From: CAZVWV01 sp964631745
GTDB taxonomy: Bacteria > Bdellovibrionota_C > UBA2361 > JBGSMV01
NCBI GenBank assembly: GCA_964631745.1
Contig: CAZVWV010000014.1
Coordinates: forward strand, 1-40,355
Length of the DNA: 40,355 nt
Direction of reading: 5' to 3'
The stretch's first letter is position 1; every line of letters begins with the position of its first letter. Below the pieces are notes generated by a model, which saw only the letters and a program-made list of their open reading frames with translations, was not told where the DNA came from and did not search any database. This document shows, one piece after another, positions 32,006 through 40,355 of this stretch. The translations under genes and the position numbers were made by a program.

Positions 32006-34885
32006 TCACGAGCAAGAACTACTACTAGTCGGCACTGCACCAGCGGCGCTAATAGCGCGGGCGCGTAACAAGTCAGCTCTGCGTAAAAACACCTTGGTAG
32101 CTCCTACCAAGGCGCGCTTGTTGGTCTTGGCCAAGATAGATTTCCCAATCTTGCGCGCCAGATCCCTCAGGCTCTTCACGTTCGATAAGTATGAATTTAC
32201 CGTGCCCGAGTGATCGCTGTTAACGCAGAACTGTGTGTTTGTGCATTGCACCAACACACTTGGGATAGTCCAAGTTAGACGCCAGGCGCCCACATAGTAA
32301 TCATCGGCCTTGGTTAGATAGCTCTTAGCCGCCTTGCGACTGCCGCCGGCTTTTACAAAAAGTCTCGACAAACTTCGCACCACAACTTTTTGAGCGGCGG
32401 CGGTTCCATCCAGGGTGAACTGATTCTCGGTGATATTTACGGACTGGCAGCCTAAGCAGCTCTGGCCGTTGCCGTTACAGATGCCGCATTGGTCAAGCAC
32501 GGCATTTCCACCCTTCACGCCTAAGCAATCCGTGGTCTCGTCAGAACCAGGCGTAGCAGTAGGCGTGACGCTTGGGCTTCCGTCACTGGAAGTTGGTGTA
32601 GCTGTCGGGGTTGCTGTGGGAGTCGTCGTTTCGTCGCTAGAAGTTGGAGTTGCGCTGGCTGTGAATGTCGGAGTTGCTGTCGCGAACTGATCCGGCGTCT
32701 CAGTCACCGTTGCGGTCGGTGTCGGAGACACAGTCGGACCATCATTTGGTGTGTCCGTGGCAGTGGCTGTCGGCGTAGCTGTGGGCGTGTTGGTGTCGTC
32801 AGGGGTTCCGGTCGGCGTTGCAGTGGCCGTGTCTTCGGGTGTGCCGGTGGTGGTAACAGTTGGCGTTGCAGTGGCTGTGTAAGTAGCACTTGGCGGCACC
32901 TCGGTGGGTGTGGCCGTAGCTGTATATGTTGCACTTGGGGCAATCTCCGTTGGTGTCGCGGTGGCCGTATAAGTTGGCGATGGTACGACTTCGGTCGGTG
33001 TGGCGGTTGCTGTAAACGTGGGTGTCGGGATTGCAGGATCTGGAGTTTCGGTGGCAGTGCTTGTAGGCGTGACTGTCGCGGTGCTGGTTGGCTCCGCTGT
33101 GTTTGTGGGTGTCGGAGTCGGCGTGGCGCCTAAGTTGGAAGACTCGTACGAGCCCGCATCACAATTAGGATCCCCTTGAGGCCGCGGGAATATTCGCTGA
33201 TCTAAATTCAAAATCGGAGCACTTGCGCAAAACATGGCGTCACCTGCGCCAAGCGCCGCGCTACCTGAACCGGGAGGTAAAGCGTAAATTATTAAATTTG
33301 GGATGCTGAATGTAAGCTCCGGCGATCCTAAAACGGGATCGCTATTAGACCCGGCTGCGTTATCACAGCTCGCGGATGGCGGAAAAAATACGTTATTAGT
33401 TCCTTCAGCAGATGCGGTACCTCCCCCGCAGTTTGCGCCGGTCGGGGCAGTGTTGTTGGCAACAATTGAATTCTGTAAAAGGATCTCATCGTTAATGGTG
33501 CCACCGTTGTCGCCATCGCCGTCGTTGTAAATTCCCCCGCCCTCTGCTGCCGCATTGTTGGCGATGGTGGTATTAACGATCGCAATCAGCGCATCGTCCC
33601 GCAGATGATAAATAGCTCCGCCAAATCCGGCCGCGGCGTTGTTGCTAAAGGTACTGTTCGCTACAAAGACGCCCCCAACGCCATCGACGATATCGAAGCT
33701 GGCATCATCAGTGTCGGCGCTTCCTAAAGCTCCGCCGTTAAAGGCGCTCGTGTTTCCTATAAAAGAAGTACCCAGTATCAGGGCCGAGCCAAAAGAGTAG
33801 ATTGCTCCGCCAGTGGCGTGCGCTCCGTTGGTCTTGTTCGGATCCGTTAAGGTGTTGAAAGGCGGCGGAAGCGGTATGGGGGTCGTTCCAAAATGGGAAT
33901 AGTTAACCAAGAGATATCCGTTGCCACTATTAAAGATTGCTCCGCCATGCCATTTATCTCCGGTGGTTTCGTTTCCGGCAAAAACCGAGGCGGTGACATT
34001 CATGTAACCGGAGTTGTGGATGGCGCCACCGCCTGAGTTCTCGGACTCACCGCTCTCGGCGGTGTTTCCGTCGAAGCGCGTGCCGATAATTGAAAGAGGC
34101 TGCGGCAGCGAGCCACCGCTAAAATATATGGCTCCACCAGCACCGCCGTTTGTTTGCGGCATGTTAGTGTTGGGATCGATCGGTTCGGTTCCGGCTTTAT
34201 TTCCGGAAAAATTGCAACCGTTAATCGTTAGCAGATCAAATGACCCGGCGCGCAACGCTCCACCGTCGTCCCCTGCTTCGTTGTCCTCGAAAGAACAACC
34301 ATCTAAACTAAAAGCGCCAGAAGTATCAATCGCTCCACCATTGAATGCGGCTTTGTTGTTCTTAAAAATGGCGCTCTTGCATTCGATAGTCGTAGAACTA
34401 AATGCCAGGATGGCTCCGCCGCTTCCAGAACCGACTTCCCCACCATTTTGCAAAACGACATGAAAAACACGAAGTATGGCGCTGCTTCCCGAGACATAGA
34501 AAATCCTGGAATTTCCGCCGCCATCTAAGGTGACCGCGTCTTCTCCGTCGATCTTAATGTCAGTACTAATAAAAACCTCGCCAGCCACAAGTGTCACGGT
34601 AGAGATACCGTCAAACTTGATCACGTCTGCGCCGGAGCCGGCCTCGCAGTCGGGATAACCATTGGGCGAAACGTTACTATCGGCGTTGGCGTTCTGAATA
34701 GCTTCGCGAAAACTACAATCCCCATCGCTTGTGAAGTTCGGGTCCATGGGGGCCAAGAGATCGTCATCGGCGCCAGTGTTAACAGTTATGTTTGCGGCGA
34801 AGGCGCTGGGCGCGATCGCTACGGTGGCGATTAAAAACAAGCTGCAAATAAACGTACAGATAGGTGACGCGATGTTCATCTTCAT
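32006..34885 (-). CDS. Secreted beta-helix (Pmp/CSLREA-type) protein with Thr/Pro repeat linker
   Basis: A 959-residue exported protein. The signal peptide covers residues 1-30 (cleavage near SAFA). The N-terminal CSLREA-like motif CSFREAIQNAN is followed by a right-handed beta-helix (about 60-540) with many Pmp-like GGAI/FxxN turns (GGAIDTSGAFSLDGCSFEDN, GGAIYHL) and a choice-of-anchor-Q-like end (LDQRIFPRP, CDAGSYES). Residues about 587-780 are a Thr/Pro/Ala low-complexity linker including four 15-residue tandem repeats (TYTATATPTEVPPSA type). Then comes a Cys-rich segment, DCLGVKGGNAVLDQCGICNG, and a basic C-terminal domain of about 175 residues. It is presumably surface-attached, with an adhesive or structural role. 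AGGA lies 9 nt before the ATG. It interrupts the obgE-rsfS interval. Confidence 0.85.
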   Translation of the reverse strand: MKMNIASPICTFICSLFLIATVAIAPSAFAANITVNTGADDDLLAPMDPNFTSDGDCSFREAIQNANADSNVSPNGYPDCEAGSGADVIKFDGISTVTLVAGEVFISTDIKIDGEDAVTLDGGGNSRIFYVSGSSAILRVFHVVLQNGGEVGSGSGGAILAFSSTTIECKSAIFKNNKAAFNGGAIDTSGAFSLDGCSFEDNEAGDDGGALRAGSFDLLTINGCNFSGNKAGTEPIDPNTNMPQTNGGAGGAIYFSGGSLPQPLSIIGTRFDGNTAESGESENSGGGAIHNSGYMNVTASVFAGNETTGDKWHGGAIFNSGNGYLLVNYSHFGTTPIPLPPPFNTLTDPNKTNGAHATGGAIYSFGSALILGTSFIGNTSAFNGGALGSADTDDASFDIVDGVGGVFVANSTFSNNAAAGFGGAIYHLRDDALIAIVNTTIANNAAAEGGGIYNDGDGDNGGTINDEILLQNSIVANNTAPTGANCGGGTASAEGTNNVFFPPSASCDNAAGSNSDPVLGSPELTFSIPNLIIYALPPGSGSAALGAGDAMFCASAPILNLDQRIFPRPQGDPNCDAGSYESSNLGATPTPTPTNTAEPTSTATVTPTSTATETPDPAIPTPTFTATATPTEVVPSPTYTATATPTEIAPSATYTATATPTEVPPSATYTATATPTVTTTGTPEDTATATPTGTPDDTNTPTATPTATATDTPNDGPTVSPTPTATVTETPDQFATATPTFTASATPTSSDETTTPTATPTATPTSSDGSPSVTPTATPGSDETTDCLGVKGGNAVLDQCGICNGNGQSCLGCQSVNITENQFTLDGTAAAQKVVVRSLSRLFVKAGGSRKAAKSYLTKADDYYVGAWRLTWTIPSVLVQCTNTQFCVNSDHSGTVNSYLSNVKSLRDLARKIGKSILAKTNKRALVGATKVFLRRADLLRARAISAAGAVPTSSSSCS
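32866..33030 (-). repeat. 45-nt tandem repeats within the beta-helix gene
   Basis: Four imperfect in-frame units encode 15-residue blocks TFTATATPTEVVPSP, TYTATATPTEIAPSA, TYTATATPTEVPPSA and TYTATATPTVTTTGT. They are in frame, so copy-number change would lengthen the linker without a frameshift. Confidence 0.8.
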
Positions 34886-35218
34886 AGTAACTATTCCTGT
34901 GGGAACTTCTAAAAATACTTAAATACGAGCGCTTCTGAGCGCCCCCGAAACTAGCATTATTCGGCGGCTAAATAAAGGCTATAGCTGCTCTGGATTGGGC
35001 TGGCATGACGGCCCTCAGAATGCGCGTTCTGTCCGTAATCGCCCTAATGAAATGAATATGTTAACGATCATGCTCACCAAAAGAATCTTAATTGCGGGTT
35101 AAAGTCGCAGAATGATAAAATGGTACTAAGGTTACGGGTTTAGCGCATAAGCGGAATTTTTTTAAGCTTCCTTTGATTTGTGACGATCATCTATATTAGT
35201 AAGGCACCATTTGAATAA
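34886..35218. other. Divergent intergenic region upstream of rsfS
   Basis: About 330 nt, AT-rich toward the right. It carries a small GCGCT-TCTG-AGCGC hairpin near 34930-34942. It must hold the promoter of the beta-helix gene (minus) and that of the rsfS operon (plus). TATATT at 35192-35197 is a plausible -10, but no matching -35 is clear. No gene is seen here. Confidence 0.45.
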
Positions 35219-35230
35219 AGGGAGAACCTC

Positions 35231-35413
35231 ATAAGTACTGAGTTAAAAAAGAGCCGGACTGTTCTTCAAGATTGGCACCGTCGTGCCGCCATCTCCCCGC
35301 GCGTTACCGACCCCAGCCTCGCCCCTTCGAAATACCTCACAGCACTCTCCGAGTTTCACAACAATATCCAAATTTTAATCCAAATTTTTAAAGGAGGAAC
35401 TATCTTCAGATGA
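35231..35413 (+). CDS. Possible small ORF coupled to rsfS with non-canonical ATA start
   Basis: An open frame of 60 codons ends in TGA at 35411-35413, overlapping the rsfS ATG by the classic ATGA arrangement. AGGGAG (35219-35224) lies an ideal 6 nt before an ATA at 35231, but the frame contains no ATG, GTG or TTG between the preceding in-frame stop (35216) and that point. The translation is protein-like and basic (STELKKSRTVLQDWHRRAAI near the start, FHNNIQILIQIFKGGTIFR at the end). It could be a real small gene with a rare start, a gene whose ATG was lost or miscalled, or a leader element. In related bacteria nadD often sits here; no similarity to NadD is apparent. Confidence 0.35.
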   Translation: MSTELKKSRTVLQDWHRRAAISPRVTDPSLAPSKYLTALSEFHNNIQILIQIFKGGTIFR

Positions 35414-35832
35414 CCAAAAACCAAACCGCACGCAAGCAACACGCCGCGACCCCGACGACTCTTGAACTGGTGACAGAAATTATAAACGCTTGCGCTGACG
35501 CTAATGGGAAAGATATTCGAGTGCTGGATGTCTCTGAATCTCTCGGTTTGGCGGATTATTTCGTAGTGGTCTCGGGCCGCTCCGATCGACAAGTGTTGGG
35601 TATTACGACGCGGGCCTTAGAGATTATGGAAAAGAATCAAGTTTCGGCGGTCTCGGTTGAAGGTGTCGAAGAGGGTCATTGGGTATTGGCAGACTTTGGA
35701 GACATCATCTTACACGTCTTTTATGAACCAACTCGCCAACATTACGATATCGAGGGCTTGTGGTCGCAATCCAAAAAACTTGAGATTATCAGTCAAAAAC
35801 GCGGCGCCCAGTTGGAAATTAGAGCAGCCTAA
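35410..35832 (+). CDS. rsfS: Ribosomal silencing factor RsfS
   Basis: 140 residues of the Iojap/RsfS family, which binds L14 on the 50S subunit and blocks 30S joining when nutrients are short. Diagnostic motifs: LGLADYFVVVSGRSDRQV (46-63) and EEGHWVLADFGDIILHVF, with TRQHYDIEGLW close after. AAGGAGG lies 12 nt before the ATG. It heads a plus-strand cluster with the LapA-TPR protein, gpmI and hemN; rsfS followed by gpmI is common in deltaproteobacteria. Confidence 0.96.
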   Translation: MTKNQTARKQHAATPTTLELVTEIINACADANGKDIRVLDVSESLGLADYFVVVSGRSDRQVLGITTRALEIMEKNQVSAVSVEGVEEGHWVLADFGDIILHVFYEPTRQHYDIEGLWSQSKKLEIISQKRGAQLEIRAA

Positions 35833-35885
35833 AGAGGCCAATCGCCCTCCCTTGCGTTTTCCGGCATAAGCTAGATAATAGTGGA

Positions 35886-37187
35886 ATGCTCTCCCGGATT
35901 TATAAGTTTTTAGTCTTGTTCATTATCGTCTCGGTAGCGCTCTATTTGGTGCTAATGAATCGGGAGACGATAACTTTTGCTTTAAGCCCGAACGTGAAGG
36001 TCAGCGGAAATGCCGGGGCGGTGTTTCTTTCTATCTTTGCCCTGGGTGTTATCTGCACCGGATTGGTAGGACTTTGGTTTGGACTGAAAAGTTTTCTCCG
36101 CGAACGCAGGCTTATTAATCGAGACAGGGAGCGCAAGGAATTTTACCAGCAGATGTTGCATGCACGCTCGCTCAGGTCGGCAGGCGATCTGCGAGCGGCC
36201 ATACAAGTTTGGCAAGACGCGCTAAAGCACGACCCCACCGACATGATCGCCAAACTTGAGCTCTCAGAATGTTTAGAGCAACAAGGCGAGCTGCGTGAAG
36301 CCTTGAGGGTGCTGGAGGAGGCGCGCGCAGGCGATAGCGAGAATATTGAGCTGCTTTTTCGTGCTTCGGCCTTGAACGTAAAACTCGGAAATCGCACGGC
36401 CGCAATAGACAATCTGGCTCTGGTGCTGTCTCAACGCTCAAGTAATAAAGCTGCAAAGATGGCATGCGCCTTGTCGGAAGAGCTTGAGCGATTTGACGAC
36501 GCGCTTGAGTATGAGGCGCGTCTCTCAGGGATGGGACAACCCGAGGAAGATTCCTCCGCTATTAGAGCGAGGATTGAATACAAGAAAATAGTGTTGGAAC
36601 ACTCTGCGCTTCCGAAGACACTTGCCCCGGCGTTGAAAACTTTTATTAAGAGAAATCCGACGCATGCGCCGGCGCTTGAGTTTTTGGCCGAGCACGAATT
36701 GGCCGGGGGGAATACAGAAGAAGCCGTGCAGTTCTTTATCAAAGCGGCGCGCGTGACTAAGAACGCTAAAATTTGGGCGAGAGCCGCGCGAGTTTGGATC
36801 GATCAAAAATCTCCGGAACGGGCCCTGTCGTCTTTACGCTCTGCCACCAGAGAGCTTACTGGTAGACCACGTTTGGAGGCTGAACTAGAACTGATTAGGC
36901 TCTACCTAACCTTAAATATGCTCGAGGATAGTAGGCGTGCAGTAGATGGCTTTGCCGAAATGGCCGCAGAAGAGAAGGTGAAACTCGACGCTGCGCTCCT
37001 TATCGAACTAGACACCCTTCAGGCCGTACAACTACAACGTTCACAGAATTTCAGCGAGGCCCTTACTATTTTAAATAGACTTTCGGCGCTTGAAGCAAGC
37101 GATTCGAGCTCAGGCGGTCGAGATAAATTAGCAGCCGGGAGTGGTACCAGATCTTCTCAACCATCCCCGACTCTTTCAACTCCGTAA
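35886..37187 (+). CDS. LapA-like membrane protein fused to TPR domain
   Basis: 433 residues. The N-terminal 80 residues match the LapA (DUF1049) pattern: a first membrane helix at about 6-24, the conserved loop LMNRETITFALSPNVKVSG, a second helix at about 45-67, then basic residues facing the cytoplasm. Residues about 85-400 are TPR repeats (AIQVWQDALKHDPTDMIAKL, ALRVLEEARAGDSENIELL). This resembles a single-chain form of the LapA/LapB pair that tunes LPS synthesis through LpxC stability in E. coli. The rubredoxin-like C-terminal module of LapB is absent, and the last 40 residues are Ser-rich. The role in LPS control is therefore an inference. It ends 5 nt before gpmI. Confidence 0.78.
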   Translation: MLSRIYKFLVLFIIVSVALYLVLMNRETITFALSPNVKVSGNAGAVFLSIFALGVICTGLVGLWFGLKSFLRERRLINRDRERKEFYQQMLHARSLRSAGDLRAAIQVWQDALKHDPTDMIAKLELSECLEQQGELREALRVLEEARAGDSENIELLFRASALNVKLGNRTAAIDNLALVLSQRSSNKAAKMACALSEELERFDDALEYEARLSGMGQPEEDSSAIRARIEYKKIVLEHSALPKTLAPALKTFIKRNPTHAPALEFLAEHELAGGNTEEAVQFFIKAARVTKNAKIWARAARVWIDQKSPERALSSLRSATRELTGRPRLEAELELIRLYLTLNMLEDSRRAVDGFAEMAAEEKVKLDAALLIELDTLQAVQLQRSQNFSEALTILNRLSALEASDSSSGGRDKLAAGSGTRSSQPSPTLSTP

Positions 37188-37192
37188 CCGAT

Positions 37193-38728
37193 ATGCATCA
37201 AAAACTTGCTCATACTACCACGGTACTTTGTATCTTAGACGGCGTTGGCTTAAATCCTAACTCGCGCGGCAACGCCGTGGCCCAGGCCAAGAAGCCAAAC
37301 TTTGAGGCGCTTTGGGAGTCGGTGCCGCACAGCACCCTGGTTACTTACGGTGAGCGTGTGGGCCTGCCTGCGGGCCAGATGGGGAATTCCGAGGTTGGGC
37401 ACTTAAATATCGGCGCCGGTCGAGTCGTTGAACAGTGGCTGCTTCGCATTGGGCGGGCTTTGCAAGGGGAATTTTTAAATGGTTCTGAGCCGTTTCAACG
37501 CTTTAGCGAAAATTCGAAGAGCTCAAAAGCGTTACATATAATAGGGCTTTTTAGCGATGGCGGGGTGCATTCGCATTCTCAGCATTTAGAACTGCTTATG
37601 AAGCGCTTACCGAGGCGCGCCGGGCAACGAATTTTTTTACATCTTATAAGCGATGGGCGCGACACCTCCCCCACCCGCTTTAAAGATCAATTATCAGAGC
37701 TGCTGGCGGCCGGCTTGCCAGAGGGCGTTAGTATAAAGAGCATGTGCGGGCGCTTCTTTGCCATGGACCGCGACAAACGTTGGGAACGCGTAAGCAAAGC
37801 GTACGACGCCATTGTTAGGGCTGCCCCCCTGAATGCAACAGACCCTATTAAATATGTGTCAGATTCCTATGCCGCGGGTATTACCGACGAGTTTTTGGAA
37901 CCTGTTTCGCTCGACCCCACGCCTGTCGATCCTGAAGACTCTGTACTTTTCTGGAATTTCCGCGAAGATCGTATGCGCGAACTAGTGCGAACGCTTTGCG
38001 TAAAGGACTTTGACAGTTTTGAGCGTAAGCAAGTCCCCTTCGCCCCAGAGCGCGTACTTGGTTTTACAGATTACGATCACAGCTTTCATTTGCCATTCCT
38101 TTTCGAACAGCTAGAGATCAAGAACCATTTGGGGGAAGTTCTATCGAATCTTGGGATAGCACAACTTAGAGTGGCGGAGACGGAAAAGTATCCGCACGTC
38201 ACATATTTTTTTAATGGTGGCATCGAAAAGGAATACCCCGCTGAAGTTCGCGAGATTGTGCCATCGCCACGAGATGTTAAAACCTATGACCTTAAACCTG
38301 AAATGAGCGCAGATCCGGTTTGCGATATTGTGATTAAGGCCATCGAGAGTTCCAAGTACGGCTTAATTGTAGTGAATTTTGCCAACGGCGATATGGTGGG
38401 CCACACAGGTGTGCTTGAGGCAGGTATTCGAGCCGTGGAAACGGTTGACGCTTGCCTGGGAAGGATCATGCAGGCGCTGGGAGATTCCGGGCAGCTGGTG
38501 GTGATCGCCGACCACGGAAACTGCGAGTACATGACTAATTATGAAGACGGTAGCCCCAACACGGCTCATAGTACTTTCCCCGTTCCGGTGATGGTGAAGT
38601 CTCCGAAATCCGGCTTGCGGCTGCGAGACGGCGGAGCGTTGTGTGACATCGCGCCCACAATTTTGCAACTAATGGATATACCCAAGCCCAAGGAGATGAC
38701 TGGTGAGTCACTCCTAGTTTCGGCTTAA
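37193..38728 (+). CDS. gpmI: 2,3-bisphosphoglycerate-independent phosphoglycerate mutase
   Basis: 511 residues, the usual length. This Mn2+-dependent glycolytic enzyme interconverts 3- and 2-phosphoglycerate. CILDGVGLNPNSRGNA at the N-terminus supplies metal ligands, and MGNSEVGHLNIGAGR contains the phosphoacceptor Ser66. ISDGRDTSPTRF, FFNGGIEKEYP, VVNFANGDMVGHTGV and VIADHGNCEYM (metal ligands) are all present. The stop codon TAA overlaps the hemN ATG as TAATG, so the two are translationally coupled. Confidence 0.97.
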   Translation: MHQKLAHTTTVLCILDGVGLNPNSRGNAVAQAKKPNFEALWESVPHSTLVTYGERVGLPAGQMGNSEVGHLNIGAGRVVEQWLLRIGRALQGEFLNGSEPFQRFSENSKSSKALHIIGLFSDGGVHSHSQHLELLMKRLPRRAGQRIFLHLISDGRDTSPTRFKDQLSELLAAGLPEGVSIKSMCGRFFAMDRDKRWERVSKAYDAIVRAAPLNATDPIKYVSDSYAAGITDEFLEPVSLDPTPVDPEDSVLFWNFREDRMRELVRTLCVKDFDSFERKQVPFAPERVLGFTDYDHSFHLPFLFEQLEIKNHLGEVLSNLGIAQLRVAETEKYPHVTYFFNGGIEKEYPAEVREIVPSPRDVKTYDLKPEMSADPVCDIVIKAIESSKYGLIVVNFANGDMVGHTGVLEAGIRAVETVDACLGRIMQALGDSGQLVVIADHGNCEYMTNYEDGSPNTAHSTFPVPVMVKSPKSGLRLRDGGALCDIAPTILQLMDIPKPKEMTGESLLVSA

Positions 38729-40119
38729 TGCAGAATATCGTGGTTAATATTATACCAGAGCAACTTTTTCAGCGCTTCGCTGGCTCATTGCCGCGCTACA
38801 CCAGTTACCCAACCGCAGTTGAGCTGAAGCAGGCGCAAGACGACCAACTAGCTCGGGTTGCGCTGCAAACATGCCAGACGAAGCCGGTATCACTTTACGT
38901 GCATTTACCTTACTGCAAGAGCCTCTGCTATTTCTGCGCTTGTAATAAGATTATCTCCGAAGATAGCGCCGATAAAGATAGCTACTTGGATTATTTAGAG
39001 CGTGAGTGCGCGCTTATTCAAAAGATCAATAAAGAAAAACTGCTGATTGCCGACCTGCATCTGGGCGGAGGCTCGCCCAGCTACTTGAACATTTCACAGC
39101 TCAAACGCTTGCACCAAATCCTGAGAGATCATTTTGATCTGCGGCAGGCGCGTGAGTTGAGCATAGAGATAGATCCGCGCACTTTCGACCGTGAAAAGGC
39201 AGCGCTTCTAAAGAGTTTAGGCTTCTCGCGCGCTAGTTTGGGGGTGCAGGATTTCGACGCTGTGGTTCAAGAGGCCGTCAACAGAATCCAACCATTAGTT
39301 ATGACCCAGGAGTCCTGCCGGTTCCTAAAAGAAGCCGGGTTTACAGGCGTGAATTTTGACTTGATATACGGACTCCCGGAGCAAACCTTGGCCGGATTTA
39401 GATCTACGCTGGAGGAAGTACTTAAACTTCGTCCGGATCGCATCGCCCTGTATGGATATGCTCAGGTACCCTGGAAGAAGAAAGTCCAGAATGTCTTTAA
39501 TAAGTTGCACCTGCCCACGCCGGAAGAACGCCTAGAGATCTTCCAAATGGCGGTCGCTATGTTAAGCGGCGCCGGTTATGAATATATCGGCCTCGATCAT
39601 TTCGCCTTGCCTGAAGATGAATTAAGTCTGGCCCTTCGCAGCGGTAAGCTCAGACGAAACTTTATGGGCTACACGACCTTTGCCGGGAGCGGAATTTTAG
39701 CCCTGGGGGTTTCGGCTATCTCTGATTTAGGCGGAACGCTTTATCAGAATGCACCTGAGTTGGAGAAGTATCAGGCCCAGATTGCAGCGGGCCGGTTACC
39801 GGTAGCAAAGATCTTAGTGCGTACCGCAGAAGATCTCGTGCGCGCTACATTGATTGAAAGAGTGATGTGCGACGTAGTGCTGGATCTCGACCAACTTGGA
39901 CTAACACCAGCAGCCGCAGCACGTGCGGCAGAAATATTGCACGAAGCCCAAAGTAATCTATTAGAATTCGAAGAAGCTGGATTACTGCGGTTGCAACCAA
40001 CCGGATTTACAGTGACAGAACTAGGACGTTTCTTCCTTCGCAACATCGCCGCAGTTTTCGATGCTTATTTACCGTTGCACGCTGCGGGTGGGAAGAGAGT
40101 GTTCTCGCAGGCGGTGTGA
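38728..40119 (+). CDS. hemN: Oxygen-independent coproporphyrinogen III oxidase
   Basis: 463 residues, HemN length. This radical SAM enzyme decarboxylates coproporphyrinogen III to protoporphyrinogen IX without oxygen, in heme synthesis. YVHLPYCKSLCYFCACN carries the cluster Cys63, Cys67 and Cys70 with the HemN-specific fourth Cys72. LHLGGGSPSYL and FDLIYGLPEQT follow, and RRNFMGYTTFAGSGILALG matches the diagnostic NF-GYTT motif that separates true HemN from HemW-like proteins. It is the last gene of the rsfS cluster, with no terminator visible after it. Confidence 0.95.
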   Translation: MQNIVVNIIPEQLFQRFAGSLPRYTSYPTAVELKQAQDDQLARVALQTCQTKPVSLYVHLPYCKSLCYFCACNKIISEDSADKDSYLDYLERECALIQKINKEKLLIADLHLGGGSPSYLNISQLKRLHQILRDHFDLRQARELSIEIDPRTFDREKAALLKSLGFSRASLGVQDFDAVVQEAVNRIQPLVMTQESCRFLKEAGFTGVNFDLIYGLPEQTLAGFRSTLEEVLKLRPDRIALYGYAQVPWKKKVQNVFNKLHLPTPEERLEIFQMAVAMLSGAGYEYIGLDHFALPEDELSLALRSGKLRRNFMGYTTFAGSGILALGVSAISDLGGTLYQNAPELEKYQAQIAAGRLPVAKILVRTAEDLVRATLIERVMCDVVLDLDQLGLTPAAAARAAEILHEAQSNLLEFEEAGLLRLQPTGFTVTELGRFFLRNIAAVFDAYLPLHAAGGKRVFSQAV

Positions 40120-40355
40120 GGCCGGCTGCTCTTCTGGGAATCGTTGGAAAAGGATAGATCGAGCGGACACACTTCAGCATTGTACTAACCTTGCTCCCCA
40201 AAAAAATCATCTCAGAGACCTTGCGCGCCCCACACTCCCTCAAAAACAATCGGGCCAGGCTCTCCGCACTTGCTCTTGCTTTTAGGGCGCTGTGAATCCG
40301 GTATGTGGCGGCAGTGGCCCGACTCGCTCGCGGCCACGCTATCCGCTCCGGTCCC
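40120..40355. other. Region downstream of hemN, no gene seen
   Basis: No supported gene lies in the last 236 nt. A hairpin GTGGCC (40314-40319)/GGCCAC (40332-40337) with a 12-nt loop lies near the right edge. TTTTAGGGCG near 40280 also occurs just left of repeat copy C (28047-28055), which may be chance. Confidence 0.4.

Noticed and set aside
32430..32690. Plus-strand Val/Gly-rich frame within the beta-helix gene
   Set aside because: Antisense reading of the Thr/Pro low-complexity repeats.
40279..40355. Possible further copy of the dispersed repeat at the right edge
   Set aside because: It shares only TTTTAGGGCG and a GC hairpin; the diagnostic blocks GGTGCTGCC and GTCGGCC are missing.

Overview
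The window reads as a chromosomal segment of a Gram-negative bacterium of roughly 50% GC. Outer-membrane biology is visible: an MltA-type lipoprotein lytic transglycosylase, a Slt-type lytic transglycosylase, a LapA-like TPR membrane protein and a secreted beta-helix protein with a Thr/Pro linker. The housekeeping order rplU-rpmA-obgE followed by rsfS-TPR-gpmI resembles deltaproteobacteria in the broad sense. I infer such a lineage, but sequence reading alone cannot fix it. No rRNA, tRNA, CRISPR array, transposase or integrase was seen.

Layout. At 0.2-3.1 kb lie a polytopic MATE/ANKH-like membrane protein with a good terminator and an unrecognised 398-residue protein. At 3.1-8.1 kb (minus) are smc and a membrane-anchored ftsY. 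At 8.3-10.9 kb (plus) is a two-module radical SAM/DUF2344 protein. At 11-14 kb (mostly minus) are a DRB0094-type RNA ligase, a vapBC-like toxin-antitoxin pair with an obvious operator, and a secreted-type gene broken by an in-frame TAG. An intergenic stretch at 14.0-14.3 kb carries two copies of a structured repeat. At 14.8-23.7 kb (minus) is a seven-gene probable operon: greB-like, HDOD, Slt transglycosylase, pgsA-like, GT2-TPR, U32/RlhA-like and a DUF255 thioredoxin-fold protein. At 23.8-26.8 kb are lineage-specific unknowns with repeats. At 26.8-29.4 kb (minus) are mltA, a zinc-finger anti-sigma-like protein and an orphan OmpR-type regulator. At 29.7-31.4 kb (plus) is rplU-rpmA-obgE. At 31.5-35.2 kb an accessory insert (orphan RHH antitoxin, large palindrome, 959-residue beta-helix protein) separates obgE from rsfS. 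At 35.2-40.1 kb (plus) are a possible small ORF, rsfS, a LapA-TPR fusion, gpmI and hemN.

How they work together. smc/ftsY, rplU/rpmA/obgE/rsfS and greB-like serve chromosome segregation, protein targeting, ribosome biogenesis and transcription. The two lytic transglycosylases, pgsA and the LapA-like protein serve the envelope. HemN and GpmI serve heme synthesis and glycolysis.

The most unusual signals are: a dispersed ~90-nt structured repeat (copies near 14.04, 14.23 and 28.06 kb plus a left-end fragment at 25.18 kb); a ~130-residue acidic insertion inside the SMC ATPase head; an RNA ligase beside an RNase-type toxin; a coding region interrupted by one amber codon; a possible small gene upstream of rsfS that shares an ATGA overlap with it but has only ATA as a start; a perfect 5x8-bp tandem repeat; and three convergent gene pairs whose stop codons abut or nearly abut.
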